Assembly (NCBI RefSeq): GCF_947507565.1
Contig: NC_089179.1
Span: forward strand, 744,001 to 808,000
Direction: 5' to 3'
DNA: 64,000 bases
From: Oscarella lobularis
Taxonomy: Eukaryota > Porifera > Homoscleromorpha > Homosclerophorida > Oscarellidae
Shown here: positions 1 to 11,696 of the stretch, piece by piece
How the letters are laid out: every line of letters starts with the position of its first letter
How positions within the stretch are numbered: position 1 is the stretch's first letter
The notes under the pieces: model-generated
Seen by the model: only the letters and a program-made list of their open reading frames with translations
Told to the model about the DNA's origin: nothing
Database searches by the model: none
Translations under genes and position numbers: made by a program

Positions 1-908
1 ATCCGACTAAACGAAGCCAGCGATTGCGCGACCCCGGAAACGGGAATGTACCTTTTGCGTAAGTTCGGTTCAAGACGTCGTGAGTGAGCGTATTTGTAAA
101 AAGAGACGACTGACGTCCGAGAGAGAGCGACAGTCGCTATTATTGCTCCCTTTTGTCTGTGTACACTGCTAGGCGCGCAAGCGTGTGCGCACAAGGGAGG
201 AGACGGATATGAATTCATTTAATTAGCATTGGAATTGGAATTCAGCTTAGCTGTCTGTCACGGAAATTCGAAGCAGCTGATCTCTCAATGAAGGACGACG
301 CCCTGGCGAGCCATGCAGCGGGAGGCCTGAGCTTTACCTAACTACTGCACCTGCTCAGGGCTTGTGCCGAGCCTAAGGAGTCTAAAATTACAACTCGCAC
401 GTGTGTTTAGGTTCGCCCACTCTCCGACTCTGAGCAACGGTTTGTTTTGATCAAAGTTTTTGATCGCCGGTATAGCGATAAGTCAGAGGTTGCCTTCTTA
501 ATGTAACTCGACGGTGGCACAATTGACCTCCTGAATTTACCGGTATTTCTAAATTAGGAATGCTCCGCACCTACGTGCATGCATTTCACTCTATTTTAGA
601 GTGTAAGCTGCTGGGGGAGCGCCGGGAGGCGCATGCAATCTAAACTATTTTTAGGCAGCACTGCCAAAGGAAGCTAGGCATCACAAAGTTCAAGACCCCA
701 AGGAAGTGACTGCAGGTCTGTAAAGGAAATGACGAAGAAGGCCCGTCTTACTACGAAAGAGTACAACAGAAGACAATTTCTATGCCAACAAAGCTCTGCA
801 GGCGTGGTGACCAAGTAACCATCCTCTTGGAAATTTCCGGCTATACCCTGCGGCAGTCCCTGCGGCTATACATTCCACAGCCTAACGCGCGCAGCCAGCT
901 TTGTTGAC
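1..908. other. Flank upstream of STK36, no gene recognised
   Basis: I see no convincing coding exon on either strand here. The segment holds the 5' flank and presumably the untranslated leader of the Fused-like kinase that starts at 909. A gene running in from the left edge could have its 3' untranslated region here, but no terminal exon was recognised. Confidence 0.4.
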
Positions 909-3900
909 ATGGAAAACTACCATATTCTCGATCCAATTGGAGAGGGATCGTTTGGCCGAGTTTTTAAAGCTCGAAAGAAACACTCGGGTCAAGTTAGTAG
1001 TAGCAAGCGAGTCTCCTAGGGGGCGCGATAACACAATTTCGCAAAACAGATCGTCGCCATCAAGTTCATATCGAAGGCAAACAGAAAGCCGAGCGAACTA
1101 AAGAAACTTCAGTACGAAATCGAGCTAATGAAGCGCATGGAGCACCCGAACATCATTTCTATGATGGACTCCTTCGAAATGGACAACGAAGTGGGCGTGG
1201 TAACGGAGTACGCCGACGGCGAGCTCTTTCAAATACTCGAAGACGATCGCCAATTACCGGAAGAGCAAGTCTGTAGAAAATAGGGGCGACACTGACACGA
1301 GAGAAAAAAAGAAACGTATATGAATATAGGTGAAAACCATTGCTAGTCAGCTCGTGTCAGCCTTGTACTATTTGCATTCGCATCGGATCATGCATCGCGA
1401 CATGAAGCCGCAGAATGTTTTAGTTTGCAAAGGGGGATGCATTAAACTGTGCGACTTCGGGTAGGTACAGTAGTACACCTGCCTGTTTCAATATGTATTG
1501 GCAATGATAATAATAATGATATTGGATTTCTTTTGTACAGCTTCGCTAGAGCGATGAGCATGAATACGTTGGTTTTGACTTCCATAAAAGTATTATCGTA
1601 GGATCAGAGGGTAATTGTGTTTCACGCATTTCTTTTTTCAAGGGCACCCCTTTGTACATGTCACCGGAATTGGTTCAAGAAAGGCCCTATGATCACAATT
1701 CTGATCTTTGGTGCGTCAATCGACTACTCTTTCTCTCTGTGTTTGAGGGACAATGGTTGTTCAGGTCGATGGGCTGCATTTTGTATGAACTGTTTGTTGG
1801 CCGACCTCCGTTCTACACGAATAGCATTGTCAAACTCGTTCATATGATAGTGAAGGTGATACAGTGGTGACGTATTATGTAGTAGATCTGGCAGCTTTGT
1901 CTTTTTAGAATCCCATCAAATGGCCACCAGAAATGAGCCCCCTTTTTAGAGTATGAAGTCCAGTAAGACGTTTCCTCGTTTGTTGACCTAGACGTATTTG
2001 TATAGGATTTTCTCAGCGGGTTGCTACAGAAGGATCCTAAGAAAAGACTAACGTGGCCGCACCTGTTAAATCATCCCTTCGTGGCTCCTATTTACATAGA
2101 AAGTGAAGCTCTCTTTATATCAGCGATGGCGCAGCAGGAAATGTCTTCTTTTCCACTAAGGCAATGCAATTCCTTTTTCCACCGAGACTATTCAGGAAGA
2201 AACGCACACCGCTCCCACCGGCTCACCGCAGTCTAGCGTGACAACAGGAGGCAACGTCTCAGCAAGATCGCGACGACGCCAAGCGGTACGGAATTGTTTA
2301 GTGTGCCCTTTTCGTTCACGTTCTCTCTTTCGCAGAAGCAATCGCCAGTCAAACGCAAGTCTCAGACGTCGCCGCCACCTTCGCGGATTCGAGACTCGCT
2401 CGAAGCCGAGGAAACCGTGCCGGTATCGAGAGGAGACGACGTTCCCATTTCGAAAAATATTTCTCGCCCGACTGACGTCGATTCATCGTCGTCCCTTCTT
2501 CCTCTCGATCGACCTGCAAGCAACAGGACGTACAGAATCAAACCGGGAACGAGCCATCGCGTCGAACTCTCAACGAACGCGACCGAACAATCTTTTTCCG
2601 CGTCCAGTCAACAGGCAAGTAGCTTAGATTTGTTTTTAGAAAATTCATTTTGCACTGTTTAGAGTGCCGACAGCGACGAGGAATGGCAGCATTTGATTGA
2701 TATGACGTCGACGGCGGAAGGTCCTTCGACAGCCGGCCACGTCCGCATGGGATCGACCTTGACTGCCGGTTATCTGATGACTGATTCCAAGTTCGTTTCA
2801 ACGGTCGTGACGCGACTTGAATCGGCGTTTCAGGCGGTCATTCAAGAGCGCTCGGCCGCCGCCGCTGCAAGGCTGGAACAGGTAGCCCACGTCATCGTTG
2901 GCTTATTGACAGCCAAGTGGTATGAAATCCCAATCAGGGGGGAAAAAATAGAAAGGGGGAACTGTTGTCGCGTGTTTAGTGAGCATAGCGTTCGGTGGCA
3001 GTTCTCTGTTGCTATTGATCTCCCGTCGCTACCTCTGTCTATTGTTCATTTATTGCTTGAAAAGGTTGATCTCGACGTAAGACAGTTTGGGTGCGTTGTT
3101 TTCGTGGTTGACTTTGGGGCGTGTAGGAAGTCTGGTTGCCTGGGTTAATGTGCGAAATTTTGACGATGCTCGTCGCTTATCTATCGCGCGAGCTTCATCT
3201 TCCCGTTTCCAGTGCAGATTTGACGTCGTCAAGCAGGTATTTCGTCGTCTGTTTGTTTTATTCGTTCATTCGATTCTTTTTTTGTTTCAGCCTTATCGAC
3301 GAAGAAATTCACTTCGTTGAATTTGTCGAGCAGTTTCTCCTGTTCGTGCCCGAAATTCTTTCGGCGCGTCACGAGAAAGTACACGCAACGATTTTTAAGG
3401 TGAAACGAACAGCAAAACGTCGCCTAATGCATCGTCAGCGTTTCCGTATAGCTCGTCGCGTCGCTGTGTGAAGCAGCCAGAAGATGCACCGCCTCCTTCA
3501 CCGCTCGAATCTTTCGTGCTCTCGCCAGCGATCCCATCATCTTGCCGACAATCCTAAATGCACTCGCTCCTGGTACTCTTTTTAAAACTTTCTCCTTCCC
3601 AGAACGTCAACGACTCCCATGCGTTCTAGTTCCCGGTACGGGAGCTCTTCCGGCGGGGGAAGTCTTCGACTCTGCAATGACGGCATTGCACACGCTCATT
3701 CGGATCGATTCGACGTCCCACAGCGAAGTACAGGTGCACTACGCATTCGTAATCGCGTCAAGATTGCCTGCCTTTTTAATACGCACGTGTATTCGTCAGC
3801 CCCAGGCGACCTTTGCCGCCGCTTCGATACTTGAGAACGATCTCAATTTGTCGCTGGAGACTCTGATGATCTACTCTTGTCAATTCGGTCGATTCGAAGC

Positions 3901-6798
3901 GCTTTCTGTGGGCACTGATCGAGAGTCGCGCATATTTGTAGGTGTGAAGTCCGTTTCGTTTTTTCTTTTCCGTATAGGCTGTTTGCGATTTATGTACCGT
4001 TTCGCCGATCATCGCCGTCAATGTTCTGGCGCGCGATTCCTTTTGCGAGGGAATGACGAAATTTTTGGAGCCCGAAAATGTAAGTTGATTGTGCGAGGAT
4101 AGATACAGCGCTTCGAGTTCTGTGCACTGGGGGACAGGTCATCGATTCTAATCAGTTGGAAAGAATGCGACTCATATTGCGGATAGGATGCCACGCTGCT
4201 TCGCAAACTCGGCCAACTAACAGCGAAATACCTCAACAGTAAGTTGGAAAATCAAAAACGCATTTTTTAAAATTTTCTACAGCGTTGTTCAATTTTTCGT
4301 CGCTGTGCTCGCCGTATTCGTCAACGAAGCGACGCAACTAAGCGATCGGGTGCGAGGAGCAATGAAGTTGTTCTTGAGAAAATATCTGCGTATAGGTCCT
4401 GTCCTCGATTCTGCTCCTGAAATTGACGGAGTTGCACAGTCAGACGGCGTGCGTCGACGTCGACGTCGAAAAATTTCTCGCGGCTGTCGAACAGGTTGTG
4501 ATCGGTTACGGCGGCTTGAATGTGGTGAGAAAGGATGCAATTTTGGGCCTTCCTATCCATATTGTGCGCTCGATTAGAATGCTGATGAATGTGGGTGTTT
4601 AGACGGTGCGATGACTTTGCTTTGCATTGTATTACCTCAGGTTCTTCTACGCTTCGAAATCCAAAGTCACTGACTTGAAGATGTTTTTCGTACGTAGAAT
4701 CGCGCTGCAACGCAAATGCTTCTCAACTCTTCGCTCTGGAACCGTCTTTGGACAGTCGTGTATTCTTGCCTTCAGGATAGTAGGTGCGTAACCTGTCGGC
4801 AAATCACTTCGATTTTTCACATCTCTTAGTGCGAACGTGAACGCTCTATCTCTGACCGGATTCTCGTCATCTGTTCAGCTAGCGTGTACCGTAATGTTAC
4901 AGGTGATTTAATGCTAATTATCGCAAAGTGAGTGATACTTACATGCGCCTCTACACAGGAACCCTCGGATGCTCTGAAGGAACTAGCAGAGGAAGACAGT
5001 CCGTACGGACGGTCTTGTCTTTCGTTTATTCACTCCAACGCAATAGCCAATATCGCAGCAACCGCTGGAGAGGACGCAAATAGTCGTCAATTAGCGATGG
5101 AACGCCACATCATACAGGCGAGATTCGCGATGAAATTACCCCATTCTTTTGAACTAGTTCCACTTTCAAGGCTTTCCAGCTCTTCTACATTCCATTGGCT
5201 TTAGAAGCGAACATCCGTGCTAGTGCCCTCGAAGGTCTTCTGAGGTATTCGCCTATCCTCTTAGCATGCATGCAATCACATTACGTTGCTCCGCTGCAGC
5301 GTTTGGTTCAGTGCCGGCGTCGTCGAAAGGCTGCTTTACGCCGCAAGCGATTTATCGGATCCAGTAGCATTTGAAATTCCCTCGGGTCAGTTGATACAAC
5401 ATATAGGACTGACGGCGTTCTTGGAGGAAGTTGCGGTTTCCTTTCTCGTAGAAATACTTCTTCGACTGGTCATGTTCAAATCGGACGCTGCTCCGTTTAG
5501 ATCTAATTTCTGGGAGATAGTTGGCAGCTCAAAGGTATACAGTATATTCATATACATGTAGCAGGGGCGAAAGGCGTTCTGAATATGAATTGTAATGACT
5601 ACTGATCTTAGCTGGAATCCTTCATGGCTCGACTGTTGTCGCCGACCAATTCGGCAACCGTGCTGTGCAACTCGTTAGCCTTGGTTAGCTGTACGGTCAA
5701 CGAGGGATCGATCGCCGTGGAGAAATTTGTAAAATTGACGAGTCGACGTCCGGGTAGGATGCGAGCGGAGGAAATTGTTCTGGCGTCTCGTCCTAATGGT
5801 CTCTGTTATAGACGTATTTGATTTCGTTGCCCTCTTGGAGCACGCAGATCGAACCGTTCGCGTTCGCTGTTGTCGAACTATAGGCAGCCTCCTCTCTCCG
5901 TCCGACGCATTTTACAGCTCCATTGAAAGGTAGCTACGATCATAAAACGACGTCACCGGCTCACGATTCGCGTTCTCTCTCTCTCTCTCTCTGTCTCTAT
6001 AGACGGATAGTGCCCTTAGTTCATTGCCTTCGCGATAAAGATGATCAAGTTCGATCGGTACTTGCCACTTCCTTGCGCGGAATCTAGCTTATAGAATTTT
6101 CTCTCAGGCGGCTAGTTTTGCAATTGGAAATGCTGCCTTTCACAGCGACGTTCTCTACAACCGACTTGGTGCCGCCGTAGGACCTCTTGTCGCTCTTCTT
6201 GCCGACCCGATGGCGAACACGAAATGCAACGCCGCTTGTAAATACGCGTTTCTGCGATTGAGTGTTGACGCGACGGCTCGACGCTGCGATTTAGGCGCTC
6301 TCGGCAATTTACTTCTTCACTCTGGAAAACTTTGGCCGAGGCTGAAGAAAGAGAAATGTATCGAAAGGTTTGTCTATGCAGACACTATATACCTTCCGCT
6401 ATGAAATATGTGTGTACTCGTATAGATTGTTGGATATTGCGACAGCTGACGCTCAAACGTCGTGCCAACTTGCCGCTCTGCAATCTCTACGAATCGCATC
6501 GAAACGAAAGGAGTGCATTCAGGTAAGAAAGCGCATTCGTACGCGTGACACACATGCGCACCCATATACGTATACGCTTCAGTATCTTGTCGAGTTGCGA
6601 GCTCGACGTCGACTGGAAGAGCGCACGGACGCACTTCGCGATCGCGCCCCGCGCGGTACGAAAGTAATAGCGACCGGCCGACCGCAAACGGTAGCGTCAA
6701 GCCGTGCGTCGCCCACTCAGGCGGTGATTGGGCATTGCTCCAGGCTGATTAGAAGCCTAGCGGCTGCTGAGCAAAATCGGATGAGCTCGCCATCATGA
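909..6798 (+). CDS. STK36: STK36/Fused-like serine/threonine kinase
   Basis: Multi-exon gene for a Fused-family kinase, which acts in Hedgehog signalling and in assembly of the motile cilium central pair in animals. Exon 1 (909-992) carries the glycine loop [14 protein letters not shown]. Exon 2 (1050-1268) begins IVAIKF with the ATP-binding lysine. Exon 3 (1330-1460) has [12 protein letters not shown] and ends within the DFG motif. The next exons give [37 protein letters not shown] and [20 protein letters not shown], all typical of STK36. The kinase domain is at the extreme N-terminus, as in the family. Downstream exons to 6798 encode a long, weakly conserved helical region matching the ARM-like C-terminal part of STK36. 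The last intron (6523-6582) is 60 bp and in phase. The kinase exons are secure; exon joins between about 2.1 and 6.3 kb are less so. Confidence 0.88.
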
Positions 6799-6972
6799 GA
6801 GCAATTGCGGTTTTGAAATTGAACGACTAATGAAATTCTGCCGTGCAATGGCGGATAAACCTTTATTCAAACTTACATAGACGGACCTAATTCTCTGTTT
6901 ATGCGGCGTCTCGTCGCCCAAGGCCGAGTTTCTATATCGGTCCCTACGTTGAACTTAGGAGTTTTTGCACAA

Positions 6973-8061
6973 TTACGACGCCGTTGGGAGGCCGAGTCGA
7001 CGTTTGTGCTGCTCGGCCTTCTGACGAAGACTAGAAATACTGCGAAATTTCAGCTCCTCTACAGTCGGAGCGGGAATTTTGACCGACGGCTTTTCGTCGC
7101 GAATTTGACACCATCCCAACATTGATTTATATAAAAGCGCGGGGGGCGACGGCGGCGTCCTCGCCGCGTTTCTCTTCTCGGTGAAAGCGTCGAGTCGTCG
7201 TCCTTGTATCAACGGCGAGAAGCCGTCGGACGGCGAACTTGATTCTTCCGAGACGGGAGTCTGGCGATCTTCAACGCTGAACGAGAGTCGAGAGACGGTT
7301 CGCGACTGGCTCGGTGCCGTCGACGGCTCGTCTTTCGATTCGCGCATCCAGCGGAGCTTGGCTCTTCTGTTTTGAAACCAAACCTATAGGCCGAAAAAAA
7401 ACGAGATCAGCTGCGATTTTTTTCGGCTTTGAGAGCGCTGCTCGTAATAAAAAACTATTAGCTCAAATTGGACCATCTGGTTTCCGTTCAGCGGTTTACG
7501 GGTCCTCGTATTCTTGGAAGAAATCAGATTCACACAGGCAGGCTAGGGCTGTAGTATAGCGCCGCGACCGAACCACGGCGTGTTCAATTTAGATGCAAGA
7601 TGGGTCAAAGAGCGTAACAAAGCAAACGTTGCGTCGATGCATTGCACACACGCACGTTTCCGTCGCGGTACATATATATAGCGCACCTGTATTGTGGTCT
7701 CCGGCGTTCCTATGCGCTGGGCGAGAGCTCTTCGCACGGAGGCGCTTGGATGACGAGTGACATCGAAGACCCTTTCGAGTTCCATGAGCTGATTCGCCGT
7801 GAAAACGGTTCGAGAACGCCGACGCTTTTTCGTCGTCATTTTGCACGAGGAACTTGTCGTCGACGTCGTCGTCGTCGTCGTACAGCTTGTTTCAGAGCTC
7901 TCCATGGCGGACTGCTTGTTAGAGCCAGTTGCGCGCGGAAAAGAATGCACACCTGACCTCACCTCGGTGGTATATGTATAGGCGGACGCGTCTGGAAGTT
8001 CGGGGCTTGTGCCCAATTTGGCTAAACGGGACCCTATTTTTAATCGACCGACACTATGCAT
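6973..8061 (-). CDS. Paired-like (PRD-class) homeobox transcription factor
   Basis: Two minus-strand exons form a full homeodomain. Exon 1 carries KKRRRSRTVFTANQLMELER through TPETTIQ. A roughly 300-bp intron (about 7386-7685) follows, then VWFQNRRAKLRW opens exon 2. Numbered on the standard 60-residue homeodomain, F8, L16, F20, W48, F49, N51 and R53 are in place and residue 50 is Gln. The intron falls between residues 46 and 47, the usual site in PRD-class genes. No paired box, octapeptide or OAR motif was seen. A Ser/Thr-rich stretch precedes the homeodomain and a Ser/Pro-rich tail follows it. The start is uncertain: the ORF opens at 8061, but a second Met lies near 7900 close to the Ser/Thr tract, and a short intron near 7950 is possible. 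The orthology group within the class was not assigned. Confidence 0.85.
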
Positions 8062-9225
8062 ATGGTTTGCGTTGGAACAACTTTTGCTAGGGCGTCGTAA
8101 CGCCCGATCGTGTTTGAGGCAGATGTATTTGATTAGACCTCATGCAGCGCGTGTTCCACGTGCATTGAGAAGATGTGCATAATCAGTCTCGACGGGTGCA
8201 CTTAGCGACTCTACGAGGGCAAGTTTAGGGGTCTGCTTCGTGTCGGAAAGCACCTTCTGTATGAACTAGGGGGGCAAGCCTGTCTCGAAAGTCTTTGCAC
8301 TAGTCGGCAGTTAGCGTGGCATTAATTAATAAATGGGCCTTCTGCTGTTTCGACGAAGGAGGCCCAAGCCAGTCGATTTGATTAAGCGAGTCTAGAAATA
8401 CCTCAGAGCGCATTCGCGGTTTCACGTTGTGGATGAAGGAAACGAATCGTTCATTTAGTCGAGGCCTACAGCATGGCTTTTTTATGTTTGCGATTTCGCT
8501 AGCTGATGGATTGGGTTCACTGACCAGCATGGCGTCAGGTCCGCGGTTAGGAAGTTTGTCTTCAAGGCGATTTTATTTATCTTTGAACGGGGATATATTA
8601 TATATTCAATAGTGCAATGCGTTGAGTCGACCCCCGCCTTTGCCCATTGCCCATGTGCATATGCTGGAGATCTAGCAAGAAGTCGCCGCGCGCGCCGCAC
8701 GTGCAGACCTGCATGGAGCCACACTGCTCCTTGTGCTGTATATCAATATCTTGTACTAGTGGTGAGAAAGAGGGGCCCAGAGGAAATGGCACTTGATTAA
8801 GTTGCTCAGATCATGCATAAGAGCGGCGAAGAATCTCGTTATCCAAATCGTTTTCAAGCAGACTTCAGGAGACCTTACTACAGTACGCTCATGCAGCCAC
8901 CTGGCGGCTGAATGCGCGCCAATTAAAATAATGGAGTTTGCGCAGATAGCAATCATTAACAATATATGCCAGCAAGCACGCGCACTAAGGGAGAAAAGTA
9001 ATGCTGCAAATAAATTGATTAGCCTTGACTGGCTTGCACTCAACGCTATTCAAATGCAAGAATTACTATTTATTAATCAGCACTTGTCTGCTTGCCCACA
9101 AGGCGGCTGTATGTTGACGAATTAGGAGAACATCTTGAGAAGCAAAGCAAGTGCAACCACGAAATCCTCGTCGACCAGTCAGCTCATCGACCGCACGTGC
9201 GAGTGACGCGCGCTACACGTAAACG
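8062..9225. other. Intergenic region, no gene supported
   Basis: Between the homeobox gene and the first BPI-like gene. Open frames of 60-110 codons occur on both strands (for example 8793-9125 plus and 8300-8530 minus). None shows a domain I recognise or a consistent exon chain. The minus-strand frame around 8300-8530 has a protein-like composition and could be a decayed mobile-element fragment, but I cannot support that. Confidence 0.4.
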
Positions 9226-11541
9226 ATGCTATTTCGCCTGTTTCTGTCTCTTCTCGTCTCGCATGGCGTCGTTTCCGTCAACCCAGGCTTTAGAATCGAA
9301 CTTTCGGAGAAGGGCTTGGACTACGGTAGAGCGCAGGCGTGCAATTGAACGACTTCTCACTTTTCCCTCACTTGAAGTTCGTCAAGTCGCAATGCCCATA
9401 CTCGTGAAGCAACTCCAAAACCTCGCAATACCCGATCAAAGCGGATCGGCTGGAACACCAGTCGGCAGCATCGACTACAGCTTATCCGAGTTCGAAGCGA
9501 AAAATTTTTCTCCTCTACCAAATCGAACCATACACTTCGTTTCAGTATCAAACTAACCGAATTTTCGATTCCTTCGTCGTCGCTAACGATCGTTGCAAAC
9601 ACGGGCGTCCAAGTAGGGGCGTCTGGCGTGTCGGTGCACCTCTCTGGCCACTGGCACTACAGAGAACACAGTTGGTCAGTCTCAAGCGCTGAACCGTCCG
9701 CTAGCCTGAGACAAATCCTATATCTAGGCCTCACATATCTGATAGTGGATCGTGCGATGTTTCGGCCAGTAGCATTAGTCTGAGTACTGTCGTTGGAGTT
9801 GGTATACACTTTTGACAAGTGTGCAATGTAAATGGTTATTGATTTGTGTAGGTGCCGATTCCAGCGGTCGTCCGACGATTTCGGCCAATAGCTGTAGTTT
9901 TAATATCGGTAAATTGGATATTGATTTTCATGGTGGAGCAAGGTAGGGGATGTCAACGAGAGAGAGAGAGAGACAGTGAGAGTGAGAGCTTTACTATGAC
10001 CTTTTGCTTCTGCAGTTGGCTCTACAATTTGTTTTCCGGAACAATAGCTGACGGCCTAAAAGGAAGCATTGAAGGATCAGTACGTACCGCGTGACGTTGT
10101 CTCAGAAATGACTGCATCGTCAATTGAAGGTTTGCAGTGCAGCTAAGGACGCGATTAACACGCAGGGAAACAAAGCATTGGCCACACTACCCGGTAGATG
10201 AAAAAACAGAAGGGGGCGCGATGAGATTGAGATTTGTTCTGTAGTTGAGGAAAAGCTGACGTCTAATTCCGAGATCAATTTTGAGCTGATTCAAGCTCCC
10301 ATATTTACGTCGTCGTATCTTGAAACGCTTCACAAAGTGCGCAATCGTCGCTCTCCTTTCTCAGTGTCTAATGCCCTTCCCTCAAAGGGCGAATTTCTCT
10401 ACATTCCACATCCCAGTACCGAAATTCCCTTTGAACCCTCCCCCCTCCCAACGGCAGCTGCATCGAATTCAATGATGACAATCTGGATTACCGACTACAT
10501 TGTCAATACGGCCGGATACGTTTACCAAGAAGCGGGCGTCTTGCAGATTAATATCACCCAAAGCATGGTAGAGGACCGACAAGGAAAAAAATAGAAATTC
10601 TTAACCAATATATTTTTTATTTCAGCTTCCATCCGGCATCCCTATTTCTCTAAATACAACGTCGTTTAAGCCGCTTATTCCCGAGGCAAGTTGCTTAGGT
10701 ACATCGAGTTGAAGTTTCATTGCTCGCTGCGTTCAGTTGTACGCGAAGTATCCCAATGAAGCGATGCAGCTGTTTCTCACCTCGACGTCAGCTCCCTATA
10801 TTAACATTACGTCTGGCTTTATTAATGTGACGGCACCTGGGCGACTCGTTGCCTACGTACGTGTGAACGAGACAACGCTCGTGAATGCGTTCACTCTCGG
10901 ACTGGTAATCGCTTGATTTCCAAGCATCCAACTTCTATAGACGCTTTAGACAATGCACGCTACTGGGCACGCGTCTCTTAGACGAAACGGAAGCCAGGAA
11001 ATGGTCATTGGCAACGCAACCTATCTTAGGTAGCTGTGCAGTGATGTATTAGATTGGGTACTAGAATTTTATAATCTTAGGTCAGATATAAGCGTCGTTG
11101 CGTCCAACGTTGGACATTTTGAAGTACTACCTGCTGTACAGTTGGTGATAGGTTTGTAGTTTTGAATATAGGCAACCAGCTTAGAGGCAGCAGTCAATCT
11201 TCTCTATCAAATTGGAGTCATTCCTCTTATCAACAGTAAATCCTATTATATATGATACATGTAAAGGTGTTTTAGCTTAGACTTGATGATGTAGAGTATG
11301 GCGCTGCTGGGTTCGCCATACCTTCAGTTGACGGAGTTACCTTTGTCAATCCCGTTGTAGCACAGGGAGAGGTAATTGGTTGATTAGAATAAGAGGCTAA
11401 CTAACCGATGTTTCGTACAAGGGATACATTCAAATCAGTACAGACATCAACTACAATCCATCGTCACTGTTCTCTGAAGAATTGATTTCCCTGCATCGCG
11501 ACAAAGTGGATCAACTTGCAAACGAAGGCGGCATCGTCTAG
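9226..11541 (+). CDS. BPI/LBP family secreted lipid-binding protein, copy 1
   Basis: Member of the bactericidal/permeability-increasing protein and LPS-binding protein family, secreted two-barrel proteins that bind lipid A or other lipids. The start at 9226 gives a clear signal peptide (MLFRLFLSLLVSHGVVSV) followed directly by the family N-terminal motif NPGFRIELSEKGLDYG. The next exon has VGSIDYSLSEFEAKNFS. The second barrel begins with NTAGYVYQEAGVLQ (about 10509-10550), the position of the equivalent motif in vertebrate BPI. The C-terminus is read to TAG at 11539-11541. There are many short introns of about 50-90 bp. A paralogue starts 155 bp downstream with the same exon pattern, so this is a tandem duplication. 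A role in bacterial sensing or symbiont control is inference only. Confidence 0.87.
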
Positions 11542-11696
11542 CTCGTATTTTTCCCGGACTTTTCTATTCTGTTTTGTTTTATGCATTCCTTCTTTTTTTT
11601 ATTCTTGTTTTGTTCTATGCATCTATTCTTTTTTGTGTGTGCACGCAGAGGTCAGATTACACGTGTACGACGTGTGTAGTGCACGTTATAAGGGGG

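Noticed and set aside
8756-9125. Overlapping plus and minus frames of 95-110 codons
   Set aside because: No domain, no splice chain and no agreement with neighbouring genes; left as intergenic.
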